Positions 1 through 10,346 of a DNA stretch of 64,000 nt are shown in pieces. This DNA comes from Ceratothoa steindachneri. Its lineage: Eukaryota; Arthropoda; Malacostraca; Isopoda; Cymothoidae. The DNA lies in NCBI GenBank assembly GCA_963969495.1, contig OZ018335.1:88322440-88386439 (forward strand), in the 5' to 3' direction. Both the position numbers and the translations under genes were made by a program. The notes beneath the pieces are model-generated. The model was given only the letters and a program-made list of their open reading frames with translations, was not told the DNA's origin and did not search any database. Positions within the stretch are counted from its first letter, which is position 1, and each line of letters starts with the position of its first letter.

Positions 1-186
1 GGAATCGTTGCTGTTACCAAGCAACTTCGTGATTTCTCAAGACCTCGCTATGACCTCGAGGGATTTGTGTCAGCCTCAGAGACAGAACCCAGATATTTTG
101 AGCTTGTGACTAACGTCACAATTTACCTCGCTCCGCCCTCGCGCTCCGAAACACCAGAAGACATCGTTGTGACTTTCACTGTTCCT
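1..186 (+). CDS. Cadherin exon (left-truncated by window)
   Basis: Reading frame 1 is open for 62 codons from base 1 and stops exactly at a strong donor, CCT|GTAAGT (187). The peptide starts GIVAVTKQL and runs to DIVVTFTVP, the pattern of the second half of one cadherin repeat leading into the start of the next; the following exon begins ENLSGG. The exon ends in phase 0. Its true 5' boundary is not in the window. Confidence 0.8.
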
Positions 187-692
187 GTAAGTTAAAATTT
201 AACATAGAACTGAGGGAAAATTTACTGTTTAAAACCTAGTGATAAGGAAAGCTTGCAATATGGACTTCCTGCGGGGGTAACAATAAGTTCTGTATTTCCG
301 ATTCGTGTTGCTACGAGTGCTAATATATCATACTACCGGCAACCGACTCTCAGTGACAAATTTAGATCTGATAAAGGTTGTTATTATATAGGGGGGTTTA
401 TTTATGTGATGGTTACCAGTTTATAGTAGTCATCTAAGTTTATAATGGGTCGTTTAATTAATGAGATGACGAGCGAGTACCAGTTTAGAGGAGAAATAAC
501 TTGGGTGTGAGCCTGGGTTACGCGTAAAGGGGTATCGGACGAAGGCGTTTAAGGTCTCACTGTCGAGTTTGCTCTGACTCCCAAAGTTCTTACGGGGAAT
601 CCGTTTATAGGTTTCGTTCGAAGGTAACAAGCTTATCACAGTTAAAGGAAGGACTCGAAAGGCAAATGGTGTTTTGTAGACTTTATTCTTGG
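187..692. other. Intron start, nothing recognised
   Basis: This is the first 0.5 kb of the 22-kb intron. It has no convincing coding, RNA or repeat signal apart from short random ORFs. Confidence 0.5.
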
Positions 693-890
693 CTAAGGTC
701 CAGTGGCGTCATTTCAGGTTTTCTTTAGAGGGGGGCGGGGCAAAGGTCTAGAACTTATGGTACGGGAGGGGTGGTGAGCTAAACGCGCCCTATCAGCTGG
801 AAATTTATGCCTATTTTGGAGCGCTTTAAAGCCATATAAGAGCCGTATTGAGTTAAATAAAGCAGCAAGCATGTGTGCCATACTCACCCA

Positions 891-894
<4 letters not shown>

Positions 895-961
<67 letters not shown>
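895..961. repeat. (AT)n microsatellite
   Basis: About 33 uninterrupted AT dinucleotides lie inside the 3' part of the hAT element. Confidence 0.97.
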
Positions 962-963
<2 letters not shown>

Positions 964-1196
964 CATCCCAAAGAACTGTTATGATTCAATTCTTAGGAAA
1001 AAGATAGTGTACATGTGTCCATTTTAATTACCATTATCATTAATATACAAATATAGCAAATACTTACACAGTAATGAGTATAAATGATAGATCCAACATT
1101 ATATAGTTAAGAAAAAATATAAACATAAGAAAGAAAACCATTTACCAATACCAAAGGATTCCTTCCCCCAAAATTATAATTGCAATTTGCACCATA

Positions 1197-3596
1197 TTAA
1201 AAAAAAGTGTAATTCAGGTAATTTAATCTGGCATATACATTAAAGATATCATAAATATGATAATACAGTAACTGGGCTGACCTTTGTAGCCCATCTAGAC
1301 CAAAGGGTAGTGACGAGGCTTCATTCAGATGAGCTAAATCATCTGCTAGCTCCTCGAGATCAAAAGACTTGACCATTCTCTTTTCAGTGGCCATTAAGAT
1401 CAAGCTACATAAGCGGTCATCTCCAGTTGTTGTTCTCAAGTAGTTTTTTTATTCTTTTAAGAACAGAAATAATCGCTCATTGCCAGCAGTAGTAACAAAG
1501 GTGGTTAGCAATATTCGCAAGATACATAATATCTCTAAAAATGCGTGGGTAATGTGTTCAGAATACTGTAAACATCAAATAGGTCATCATGTTTCTTTTG
1601 CTTAAGTAATGTCTTTGCTGAATGAGCTTGTGAAACCAAAATGACTGAATCAATGTGCGTACTGTAATGCTTGGAAAATATTGTGAGCTTTTCTTCATCA
1701 AAGAACTTTTCTGAGTGAACATCAGAAGTGGAGATAGACTGAAAGAGATTTATGTTATTACTAAGCCTAAGATCATATTCAGCATTGCATCTGTTAATCA
1801 AGGAAAAATACAACTGGGACTTTAACTGCTGTTTAGGGGGGCTTTTGTTGCACATTCTAATTGTTCTGTTCGTTTTCCAAGAACTGTTGGACAAAGTCTT
1901 TCAACCTATTGGATATTTGTTGCACTCTCTTGCTACAAGCTAATCCCACCTTACCTGTGTTTACCTCTGGCACATCTACTCCTAGTTTTCTAGCAAACTC
2001 ATTTGCTTCATCATATATTTTATCATACTCACTGTCACTTCTCATTTTGACCAAGTTTGCCTTTGTTGTTGTGATAAGATCAACAGCCCGCACAATAGAT
2101 ACTCGTATGTCACCTTCTTGAAGTTGTCCAGACAAGCAGTTTGTTTGCATAAATAATTTCTCAGAAATAAAAAGGCAAGCTATAAATCTCCAAGATTCCA
2201 GTTTAGATTAAGATCTGCTGCTTCTACAAATGATTCATTACTAGAATCTGACAGAAAAGTTAGTACAGTAAGAATAGCTTCATAAACGAATGCTAGTTTT
2301 GTAGATACTTCTGTACCAATAAAACCATTTTGTTGTTACTGTCCTCTCTACTTCTAATACCTCTTGCCCAATTTCTTTCTGTGATTTGACAAATAGTTCA
2401 TGTCTAGTGTTACTATTTGAAATAGAAGTATACAATGTTTGTATAGTTGAAAAGAAATCCACATAGTCTTCAAGATTTTTGACACAGTTGGTAAACTCTA
2501 GATTCAACCTATGTGCATGGCAGTGCACATAGAAGGCATGGTGAATTTTCTCTGCAATACGGGCTTGAACTCTTGTAGCCCATCCACTCATGACACTTGC
2601 CCCATCATAACACTGCGCTATACAGTCTGACAGATCTAACCCCAACTCTTCTATTTTCTTCAATGTGAAGTTTGCTAAAGACTATGCATCTAATTTGTGC
2701 ATGTGATATGTGCCACATCATCTCTCCTGAATTACTTCATCATCAAAATATCTGAGAATTATGCTTAATTTCTCTTTTAGGGGCCTGATCTTTTGTCTCG
2801 TCCACTAACATTGCAAAATATTTTGCTTTTCTAACTTGTGCAGATATTTCACTCACAATTTGTTGCCAAACACTTATATGTATTAAATCGTTTTGATATT
2901 CAGAAACATGTTGTGGCCATATCATTTTTCCATCTTCTTGTGCAGAGTATCATTAGTGCCAGCTAGTATCTCAAGTGTTTCAATAAAGTTTCCTCTATTA
3001 GCAGATGTTTCACCACCATCATGGCCACCAAATGGTACTCCTTGTCTACCAAGTAAACTCGTCACACGAAGCAAGCATTTCACATGTTATCGGTTATCTT
3101 TTACTTCATTCGCTTTTTGGTACACAGTTTGTTCTTGATAGAAGTATCTTGTTTACTATTTACAGCTTTCAGGTTTAACCACCTGTGCATAGAATTTATA
3201 TGCCTTTCACTTTGAGCATGTTTTTCTAGAAATTCTGAACTATCCTTAGATTTGCAAAATCCTACATCAATAAGTGTTCGCTTACAATAAACCTCACCTT
3301 TCTTTACTACTTTACTGCCTAAATATCTACACGCAAAAAAAGACACTATCCTGTTGTCGTGAATATTCAACCCACTCATACTTTTTGTAGTACCCTACAT
3401 TGAACTTTCTGTTCTTCCTTAGAGGAAAAACCTTAAGGTGGGGCTGGGCTGGATTTTCAATTTCTGATGTACAGCCCATAAGTACAACTATCAGGGTCAT
3501 ATGGAGGAGGTAGAAGAGGCTTCCTGCAACAGAAGTACAAGTTTGCAGATTTCCAGTAGAGCTCATAGTGAAAATAAATAATACTACAATTTCCAT
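1197..3596 (-). pseudogene. hAT (ZMYM1/DUF4371-like) transposase, main part
   Basis: Reading the minus strand from 3596, the order of motifs is that of a ZMYM1-like hAT transposase. First comes a TTF-type zinc-finger segment (KYEWVEYS, DSVFFCV, then EKHAQSERH). Next is the DUF4371 catalytic start (AKYFAMLVDETKD near 2830), and then CYDGASVMSG and VHCHAHRLNLE near 2500. The C-terminal dimerisation block LRILLTTFVTTAGNERLF lies near 1500, followed by a segment ending FDLEELADDLAHL. Such proteins cut and paste the element by binding its terminal repeats. Frames change several times and stops intervene (for example around 1440, 2270 and 2680), so this is a relic. Confidence 0.8.
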
Positions 3597-3663
3597 AAAG
3601 TTTCATGAAAATCGGTCCCTCCATTCATGAGATATTTTGCACACACACACAGCCCTGCCCAAT

Positions 3664-4771
3664 AGTGGGGACCGTACGTGTTTTTAGTCAGTTGAGGAAA
3701 TAATAACTGTACTATTGGTTCTCCCCCACCTCATACTGATGGTTGGGTCGGGAAGCAGTCGCAGGTTGCAATGGACTTTAACAGAAAACATGGAACGAAC
3801 ATCACACACGGCACTGTGTCAAAACTTATTAAGGAAAACTGGAAATGTTGCAGATCAACCGCGAAGTGGTCCAAGGCGTACAGCCACCGATGAAGACACG
3901 ACAGCTACGATACTTACAGCGCTTACATGGAGTCCCAGGAAAAGTACACGACGGTTTTCTGCAGAAAGTGGTGTCAGCAGATCGAGTATCAGGCGCATTT
4001 TGAAAGCAAACAAATGGCATCCATACAAATTGCATATGGCACAGCATTTGAATGAAGACGACACGAATAGATGGATGAAATTCTGCGAATGGACATTAAC
4101 CAAAGTGAACGAGGATGCAAATTTTCAACTAATATCTTGTTTACTGATGAAGCAAATTTTTACGTTATTGGAGTAATGCTAACCTTAACTGGCTGAGTCC
4201 GACGAAGATACAAGGTGCCGGTAAAGTGATGGTGTGTGCCGGGATATGGGGTGACAGAATTACTGCACCAATTTTTGTCAGTGGAAATTTTAATGCCGAA
4301 AATTATCTTAACTTGTTGCAAGAAGAAATTTTCCCATCCCTGCTAAACGAGGAAGGTAACTTCCCAGTTTACTTCCAGCAAGATGGAACTCCACCTCATT
4401 ATGGTCTTCACGTGCGTCGGTATTTGGATCAGCAGTTTCCGGATGCTTGGATTGTTCGTCGTAGTTCTGTGGAGTGGCCTTGCAGATCCCCGGATCTCTC
4501 CCCCCTTGATTTCTATCTTTTGGGGCACTTGAAGACCCAGGTGTATCAGGTAAAGATACGATACATAAATCATCTAAAGGAACGTATCACCGACGCCATT
4601 GCAATCATAACTTCAACTATGCCAATGCGTGTTCATCAACAGTGTGAAACGCGTATTAAAATGTGTTTTGCAAACAATGGCAACCATGTAGAGCATATTA
4701 TATAAATAAAAATGGTTGTCCATAATAAAAATAATATTTTTCCTATGTATGGAAACTTACGGTACACCCTG
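3664..4771 (+). mobile_element. DD41D mariner-like element (rosa type)
   Basis: The 3' terminus ACGGTACACCCTG (ending 4771, before a TA) and a weak inverted counterpart, AGTGGGGACCGTACGT at 3664..3679 (about 12 of 16 matching positions by eye), bound about 1.1 kb. The content is a single transposase ORF, now frameshifted. The spacing of the last two catalytic aspartates defines the DD41D group. The element lies within the intron of the hAT transposase gene, so it is the younger insertion. Confidence 0.7.
3715..4705 (+). pseudogene. mariner DD41D transposase, frameshifted
   Basis: The N-terminal half shows a helix-turn-helix region (DQPRSGP, then FSAESGVSRSSIRRIL). The first catalytic aspartate is in FTDEANF (about 4141), read one base out of frame from the upstream ORF, so a frameshift lies just before it. 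A second ORF (4226..4705) carries QQDGTPPHYG and SPDLSPLDFYL. Counting residues between the aspartate of QQD and the aspartate of SPLD gives 41, against 34 in classic mariners. The enzyme would excise and insert the element at TA. Frameshifts near 3830 and 4140 and a stop at about 4175 inactivate it. Confidence 0.8.
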
Positions 4772-4774
4772 TAG

Positions 4775-5455
4775 AACTGGGCCTATTGATTTATGTTAAA
4801 AATGTAAATATCAAAACAGCGAATAAGTTGCATTAACCATAAATCTATTAATCTATACCTATTTGTTTAGAATCCTCTATTTCTATTTATATTACAGTAA
4901 AGCTGTTTCGGGTGGCAATAAAGCTCTTGTGTGTGGCTTATAAAGTGGTTAATAATACGTTGAACGTTTTTAATCGTAATTAGCCTCGGGAATCTTGGGC
5001 ACCATCCAAAGTAAGAAATTACTTTGGCAATGAATTGAGATTGAAAATTGAATATATGAAATATAGGCAGTTCTTCAGAAGGGATATTAATTCTAAATTT
5101 TAACAAAATATATTTCTTTGAGAAATCTAATATTTTAATATCTTAATTGAGGTGATATAATATGGGGAGAGCTTAAGTTATTTATGTCCTTTGAATTACA
5201 AAATTAAGAATCCTTGCAGTACGACAATTATGGTGTTTTGAAAACAGGCAACGTCATTAATCAATGAATAGAAAATGCACTTAATGTGGGACTTGAAAAT
5301 TGTGATGATTTTTGTAAGGACAATTATTAAATAGAAGAATTGGCGATTGATAATTGAAACTATAAGATATGTAAATAAATTAGGGATGATATGCCGATTA
5401 CAATATATTGAAAATAAGGCGAAATTTATAATATATATATAGCGTGAGATAAATT
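4775..5455. other. hAT intron sequence, nothing recognised
   Basis: This is AT-rich sequence between the mariner insertion and the 33-bp repeat array. Only short ORFs are present, with no recognisable motif. Confidence 0.5.
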
Positions 5456-5554
5456 AGTTCTAGGGTAAGCGAAAGTTCTATGATAATTATTTCTGGGGTG
5501 AGCGAAATGTCTATGATAATTAGTTCTGGGGTGAGCGAAATGTCTATGATAATG
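5456..5554. repeat. 33-bp tandem repeat, three units
   Basis: Three consecutive 33-base units (5456, 5489 and 5522) share the core ctatgataatt and ggggtgagcgaaatgtc. Units two and three are almost identical, and unit one differs at several bases. Confidence 0.9.
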
Positions 5555-5750
5555 GTTAACGTGAATTTTGGTGTCTGCAATTGATAAAATACACAGAATT
5601 AATTTAAGTTTGACAACAAGAGGGAAAACCAAACTAAGAATTATACTTAAACTTTGACCAACCTGTTAACGCGAGAGCACAATTCAAATGTGACAATGCC
5701 TGGATTTTCGTGCGCATGGCGAAAGGAAATGTTGCTAGTTGACACATTCC

Positions 5751-5751
<1 letters not shown>

Positions 5752-5808
<57 letters not shown>
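5752..5808. repeat. (AT)n microsatellite
   Basis: A pure AT run of about 28 units lies within the hAT element intron. Confidence 0.97.
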
Positions 5809-5812
<4 letters not shown>

Positions 5813-5908
5813 GGGAAGTATTTATATACAACTTGTAGGGGTGAAACTACTACAACAGTATATATGTAGAACTACTCTAGTAATAATCATAAACTTAATG
5901 AAACTTAC

Positions 5909-6124
5909 GTCTCGCTCTTGCTGGTGATCCCCGATGTTGATGGAGTAGCAGCAGTAGCTAAGATATCTATTATTTGCTTCTCCTTAGGCTTAGAGTGAGG
6001 CTGGTTGATACTTTCTCTTTCGGGGTCCTGATGAACTTTTTTCACAATCTCAGACTCAGAACACTCAGATTATTTCTTCCATTTTTTAAAAAAAGCTAGC
6101 GATACTTTGCTGCAATTGCTTCAT
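5909..6124 (-). pseudogene. hAT transposase first exon
   Basis: On the minus strand an ATG at 6124 opens a peptide beginning MKQLQQSIASFF. After a frameshift in an A/T run it continues as a charged, low-complexity segment that ends TSGITSKSE. The end coincides with a donor GTAAGT (5908..5903, minus strand). A short 'SxxSFF' leader before a TTF zinc finger is usual for ZMYM1-like hAT proteins, and the next recognisable block resumes near 3596. The intervening intron now carries the mariner copy and a microsatellite. Confidence 0.6.
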
Positions 6125-6353
6125 GATGGTAGGCCAGTGTACTATACATAACCAGACCTGGCAGACAGGTGAGGCTGCACTGTTACCTCACTCTGTCCCA
6201 TGCGCTCGTGACAAGTTGAAACGCGATTAAGTCTCATTCGTTTCAACCAGAGGCCACACACACCTTGAAGTTTACAGTTTACGATTTTTATTATTTCAAA
6301 GGCTTGGAGGAAAAGGCCCCCTCCTCCTCCGCAAGTATGCCCCTGCTTAGGTC

Positions 6354-6865
6354 TACCTTAATTGGGGCAAGCGAGAGAGTCGAGTCTTACGCGGCTTTGT
6401 TGTAAGTTTCCCTCTACGTTAGATAATTAGGGCTAAGGACAGCTGGATTTAAGGACGAGAAACGGACTCGTGACGCCAGTAAAATTAATGTGAATCCGGA
6501 ATCAAGAGAGATGACTGTATCCTACTAATAATAGTGATGTTACTCCTCTGGGAATTCTATTTCTGTCTTATTTATACGAACCTCCATTAAGGGGGCGTGA
6601 CTTAGCTATCTTTACTCAGAGCGCAAGGCGGAGCCTCACATATCAAAGTATGTTCGTTTGTTCCTTTTTTGAGACTGCTGGGTGGAGTCAAAGGTTGTGT
6701 GTGTTTCAATATAGACATATTTGGCCGCCTCCGGGTTGGCATCGATAGCAAGGTGATAGCAAAGTTGATTTTGTCATTTCGCAGGTCAACGTCAACTTTA
6801 GAAGGTCTATAGCGTACGAGAAGTGCAGGCGAGTGGCTTAAAAGCTTTGTTTCAATGAGTGTTTT
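6354..6865. other. Intron, nothing recognised
   Basis: Intronic sequence to the right of the hAT target duplication. I see no coding or repeat structure. Confidence 0.45.
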
Positions 6866-6867
6866 TT

Positions 6868-6945
6868 GAGACTCAGGATGGCCGAGTGGATTCGCTGCTG
6901 GCTAACAGTGGTCCAGCGACGCGGGAAGCTGTTCGCAACTCGCCT
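6868..6945 (+). repeat. tRNA-derived SINE-like head
   Basis: CAGGATGGCCGAGTGG near 6877 matches the 5' end and A box of serine/leucine tRNA genes. A B-box-like GTTCGCAACTCG follows about 45 bases later. I cannot fold a full cloverleaf with a matching acceptor stem, so a SINE promoter relic is more likely than a working tRNA gene. Confidence 0.4.
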
Positions 6946-7160
6946 ACGCTATTATTTTTTCTTTGCGCCTTTTCCTGCTTCCCTCTATCTACAGGTCAAA
7001 CCTACCTGTTCCTGCTGCCTTGTTATCTTGTATCGAGACCTTTCTGCTCGCAACAGTTTCCTCACGTGTGTATGTTTGTGCATTCGCATGGGAAACTCCA
7101 ACTATTCGCTTGCCTTCTTACACTCATGTTTTTCTTAATATATGTATAATTGTGATTTAA

Positions 7161-10073
7161 CATTATATATAAGTATTTCGCTTTATTATATATTAGTTCA
7201 TTGCTACTACATGGCATATTATTTCAGTAGTTAATATGTGTGCCCGATTTCAAGATTTCATAAGTCCAACAGGGTGGGAAATTTGTGAGGTTCTTCGTGG
7301 AGACTACTTCACCTTACAATTTGGGCGTAGCTACAATTATATTCTTATATCCCATGTGATCAAATGAGTAGAGAAAACATTTAGAAGCCATTTTAAGTTT
7401 GGGCACAGAAGGTTGTCTGCTTCTTCTGTTCATAGTTAATGAGTATAAATTTTGGGCAAATCCTTGATATCACAAAATACTAATATTTTGCACTTGCATA
7501 ACGCTAGGTGACTTTAGTAAGAATTGTTCATAACATTAAGAAAATTTAATCGTCACTAATCATTTTGGGTTAGTATGCGATGAGATAAAATATTGTCCTA
7601 GAGAAAGAAATTACAAAATTTACTCATTTATCGTAACATTGGAGCGGGCCTAGGCAAATCATATCATGCGGGCAACATGTAGTCCACTAGAGGTCTCAAA
7701 TGTGACCCAAGATAGGCCTCAATCTCAGAAGTTATTTTTCTCAAATCTAAGCATTGCAAACTGAATTTTCTCGTAGATATATGTAATGATCTTATGCTCT
7801 TGGAAAACGTGCTAGAACAACGGACCCATGGAAACCCACAACCGGATAACTACCACCCAGACAAATGCCACCGTGGAAATCTGACATCCAGGTTAATTAC
7901 AAACGGGAGACAACTGTGACATGGAGATCTGCCAGCCTGGAAAATGTTACGTTGAAAAAACATTACATGACTAACTATACTATCTGCAAGTCTATTTTCA
8001 CAAACGAAATTCAATTTTACAAGCATACATTTGAAAGCATGTATACATATGTAGGCATACATACATTTGCACATAAAATAGAGTCACTTAAATATATGTG
8101 TGTATGCACAGCACCCAGACACCACATACATACATATATACGTAGGAAGAAAATACACAAACTCGCACAGGGAATATAAAGTGTTTATTTAATAGTTCTG
8201 ATTTATAGATTGAGTATGCGATAAACTCAGATGTGGATTGTAGCTATGACCTTAGGGATAAATCAAGCCACATTGTATAAGTAAATTAAACTGTCGTTTC
8301 CAGATTAATAAATATTTTAAATCAAACCTCATTGTAGCTGTAAGCCCGCATGGATTAGGGATAATGATTAACACAGCTTGACTCCCATCTTTCAACTATT
8401 TATAAATATGTGGAGGAATCTGTTTGAAAAATTATCAGTTAAAATTTAAAAAGCCTTTTAATTTAGTACTCTAAATTTAATTCGTAGCTTTTTACTCGTA
8501 TTATGCATTTCATTAAAAGACAACGTTGTCAAGATAAGCTCTGTCTTGATGGTTATATCTATGTCGAGCAGAAAGAACTGTCATCAAGAGTTATATTGTA
8601 CGAAAATGAACGCCGAAGCCATTATAACTGCAGTCATAGTAAAAATGTGCAAAGAAGAATTAGTAAATCAACTTCATGAACATAAGCATGCTCCTGATAC
8701 AAATCGACAGAATGTTTAATTGTTATGAGACGAAAACAAAAACAAAAAAAGTGTAAATATTAAAAAAAGATTCTGCTAAGATATCATCGCACAGGCAGTA
8801 AAAGGCATTTCTGGAATTGCGGCGAATTGACTACGTACGAGTATCGACCATATTTACAGGAGCTTCTTCGTTTGCTTCTTTTGCAAACTCTTGCTTTTCT
8901 TATGTTCTTACATGAGGCGTGCAATACGAAAACACAAACAAATTGTAAATGTCCCGCATACCATTCAAGATAAATTAATGGAGAAGATTAATTTATTAAT
9001 TAATCCTCTGGCGAGGATTTCTTGCTTTAGGATAGTCGATCCGGTAATCAACATTTGTTACTATTTTCTACAACCATAAACATGAAACTCCTCTAAACTT
9101 CGTCTGAATGGTTTTGGATTGAACATTCAAAGTTGTTAGATTCAGTCGATTCACGTCCCATTTAACAACTAAAATTTTTCGCCCGGCCGATTGTAATGCC
9201 CCTATAGCCGAACTCTAGCCATTTTAAATAAATATAATCAATTTGTTAATATAAAATGTATAAAAATGTTATAAGTTGAATGTCTGACGTATTTTTATGC
9301 TATTTCACAAAATTACTAAAAACTTCATAGCGATTTAACAGGCTTGCAAGATGTTTAGAAAACATTCTATATGCTACTCTTTGTTGTGTATAACGCGGAA
9401 AAGTTTCAACATGTTCGAAGATGAGTCAACTGTCATACTGCTGCGCTACTTCTAATCACTGATAGATCGCAATAATTGAGGTCGTGCTTTCTGTGCTATT
9501 TTTCTAGCTACTTTTTTTTTATTCACTCACTTTATTGTTTTGAGTCAATGGAAGCTTCTTTTTATAGAAATGGAGGCTTGGCCCCATACCCTCTTTTTTA
9601 ATAATCTACTAGTAATCACTAACAAATTCGTATAAATAATTTACTTACTTCAGGCACCGTTCGTTCTTGCCCAACGCTCCCAAAAACGATTTATCACAGC
9701 GGAAAAAAACCTCTTCTAAAGTTCCACTAAAAAAAATAAGACGTTGGAGCACACGGTCTACGCACTTGTCATTTTGAAATTAAACAAATAGGCCTGTGAT
9801 CGAGTATATATATGACCCACGTGGCTGGAAAGGTAGCATCGATTTTAAAAGTGAAAACATCGCGAAAGTGTGTTTGTTGTATGTCAAACTTTTCGTAATA
9901 AACCATCCTATATGGAATGGATTGTTTTGCAACGATAATACTTCTTACCAGTCTCTAAAAATACAAAGGGAAGTTGGAAAAAATAAACACTTCTAAAAAA
10001 AACACACTAAGAAAATAGCAAAACAGTAGCGAAAATCGCCAGAAAAATCGTCCGCCGCTAAAGTAAACAATTA
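7161..10073. other. Intron, nothing recognised
   Basis: Nearly 3 kb of AT-rich sequence with short, motif-free ORFs. CA/TA-rich patches lie near 8030..8150. No element termini were identified. Confidence 0.45.
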
Positions 10074-10346
10074 CTTAAGCTTGTAGCACTTGGTACAGAC
10101 AATGCAAGTGTTATGGTGGGTGTATATGATGGTGTATGCCAGAAATTCAAGGACGAATTTCCATCACTAATTATAATAAGATGCGTCTGCCATTTTCTGC
10201 AATTAGCAGTTTCGCATGCATCATCCGGTGCACTCCCGAGAAATCTAGAATTATTTATTTCTGAAACGTATAAGTGGTTCCCTGCGTCATGTGAAAACTT
10301 TAATAATAGCATCACCACTGAAAATTGCGGTAATCTTTATTATTAG
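10074..10346 (+). pseudogene. hAT transposase fragment
   Basis: The plus-strand peptide LVALGTDNASVMVGV, followed by IIIRCVCHFLQLAVSHASS and a SETYKWF stretch, is the catalytic-domain signature of SCAND3/ZBED-type hAT proteins (GTDGAxxMxG and CxxHxxxL). Only about 80 residues survive. It lacks termini and the rest of the domain, and it differs from the hAT at 701..6345. Confidence 0.7.

Larger units (their letters stand above)
701..6345 (-). mobile_element. hAT DNA transposon, degenerate, with nested mariner
   Basis: The left end CAGTGGCGTC (701) and the right end GTATGCCCCTG (to 6345; reverse complement CAGGGGCATAC) are imperfect inverted termini of hAT type. The 8 bases outside each end are ctaaggtc (693..700) and cttaggtc (6346..6353), a 7-of-8 match and the duplication length expected for hAT. 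Inside is a minus-strand transposase split into a short first exon (5909..6124) and a long second part (about 3596 to 1197). A DD41D mariner occupies 3664..4771, and (AT)n runs lie at 895..961 and 5752..5808. The coding frame is broken in several places, so it is inactive as read. Confidence 0.75.

Noticed and set aside
6868..6945. A functional serine/leucine tRNA gene
   Set aside because: A- and B-box-like words are present, but no paired acceptor stem or sensible anticodon arm could be drawn. Kept as a SINE-like head.
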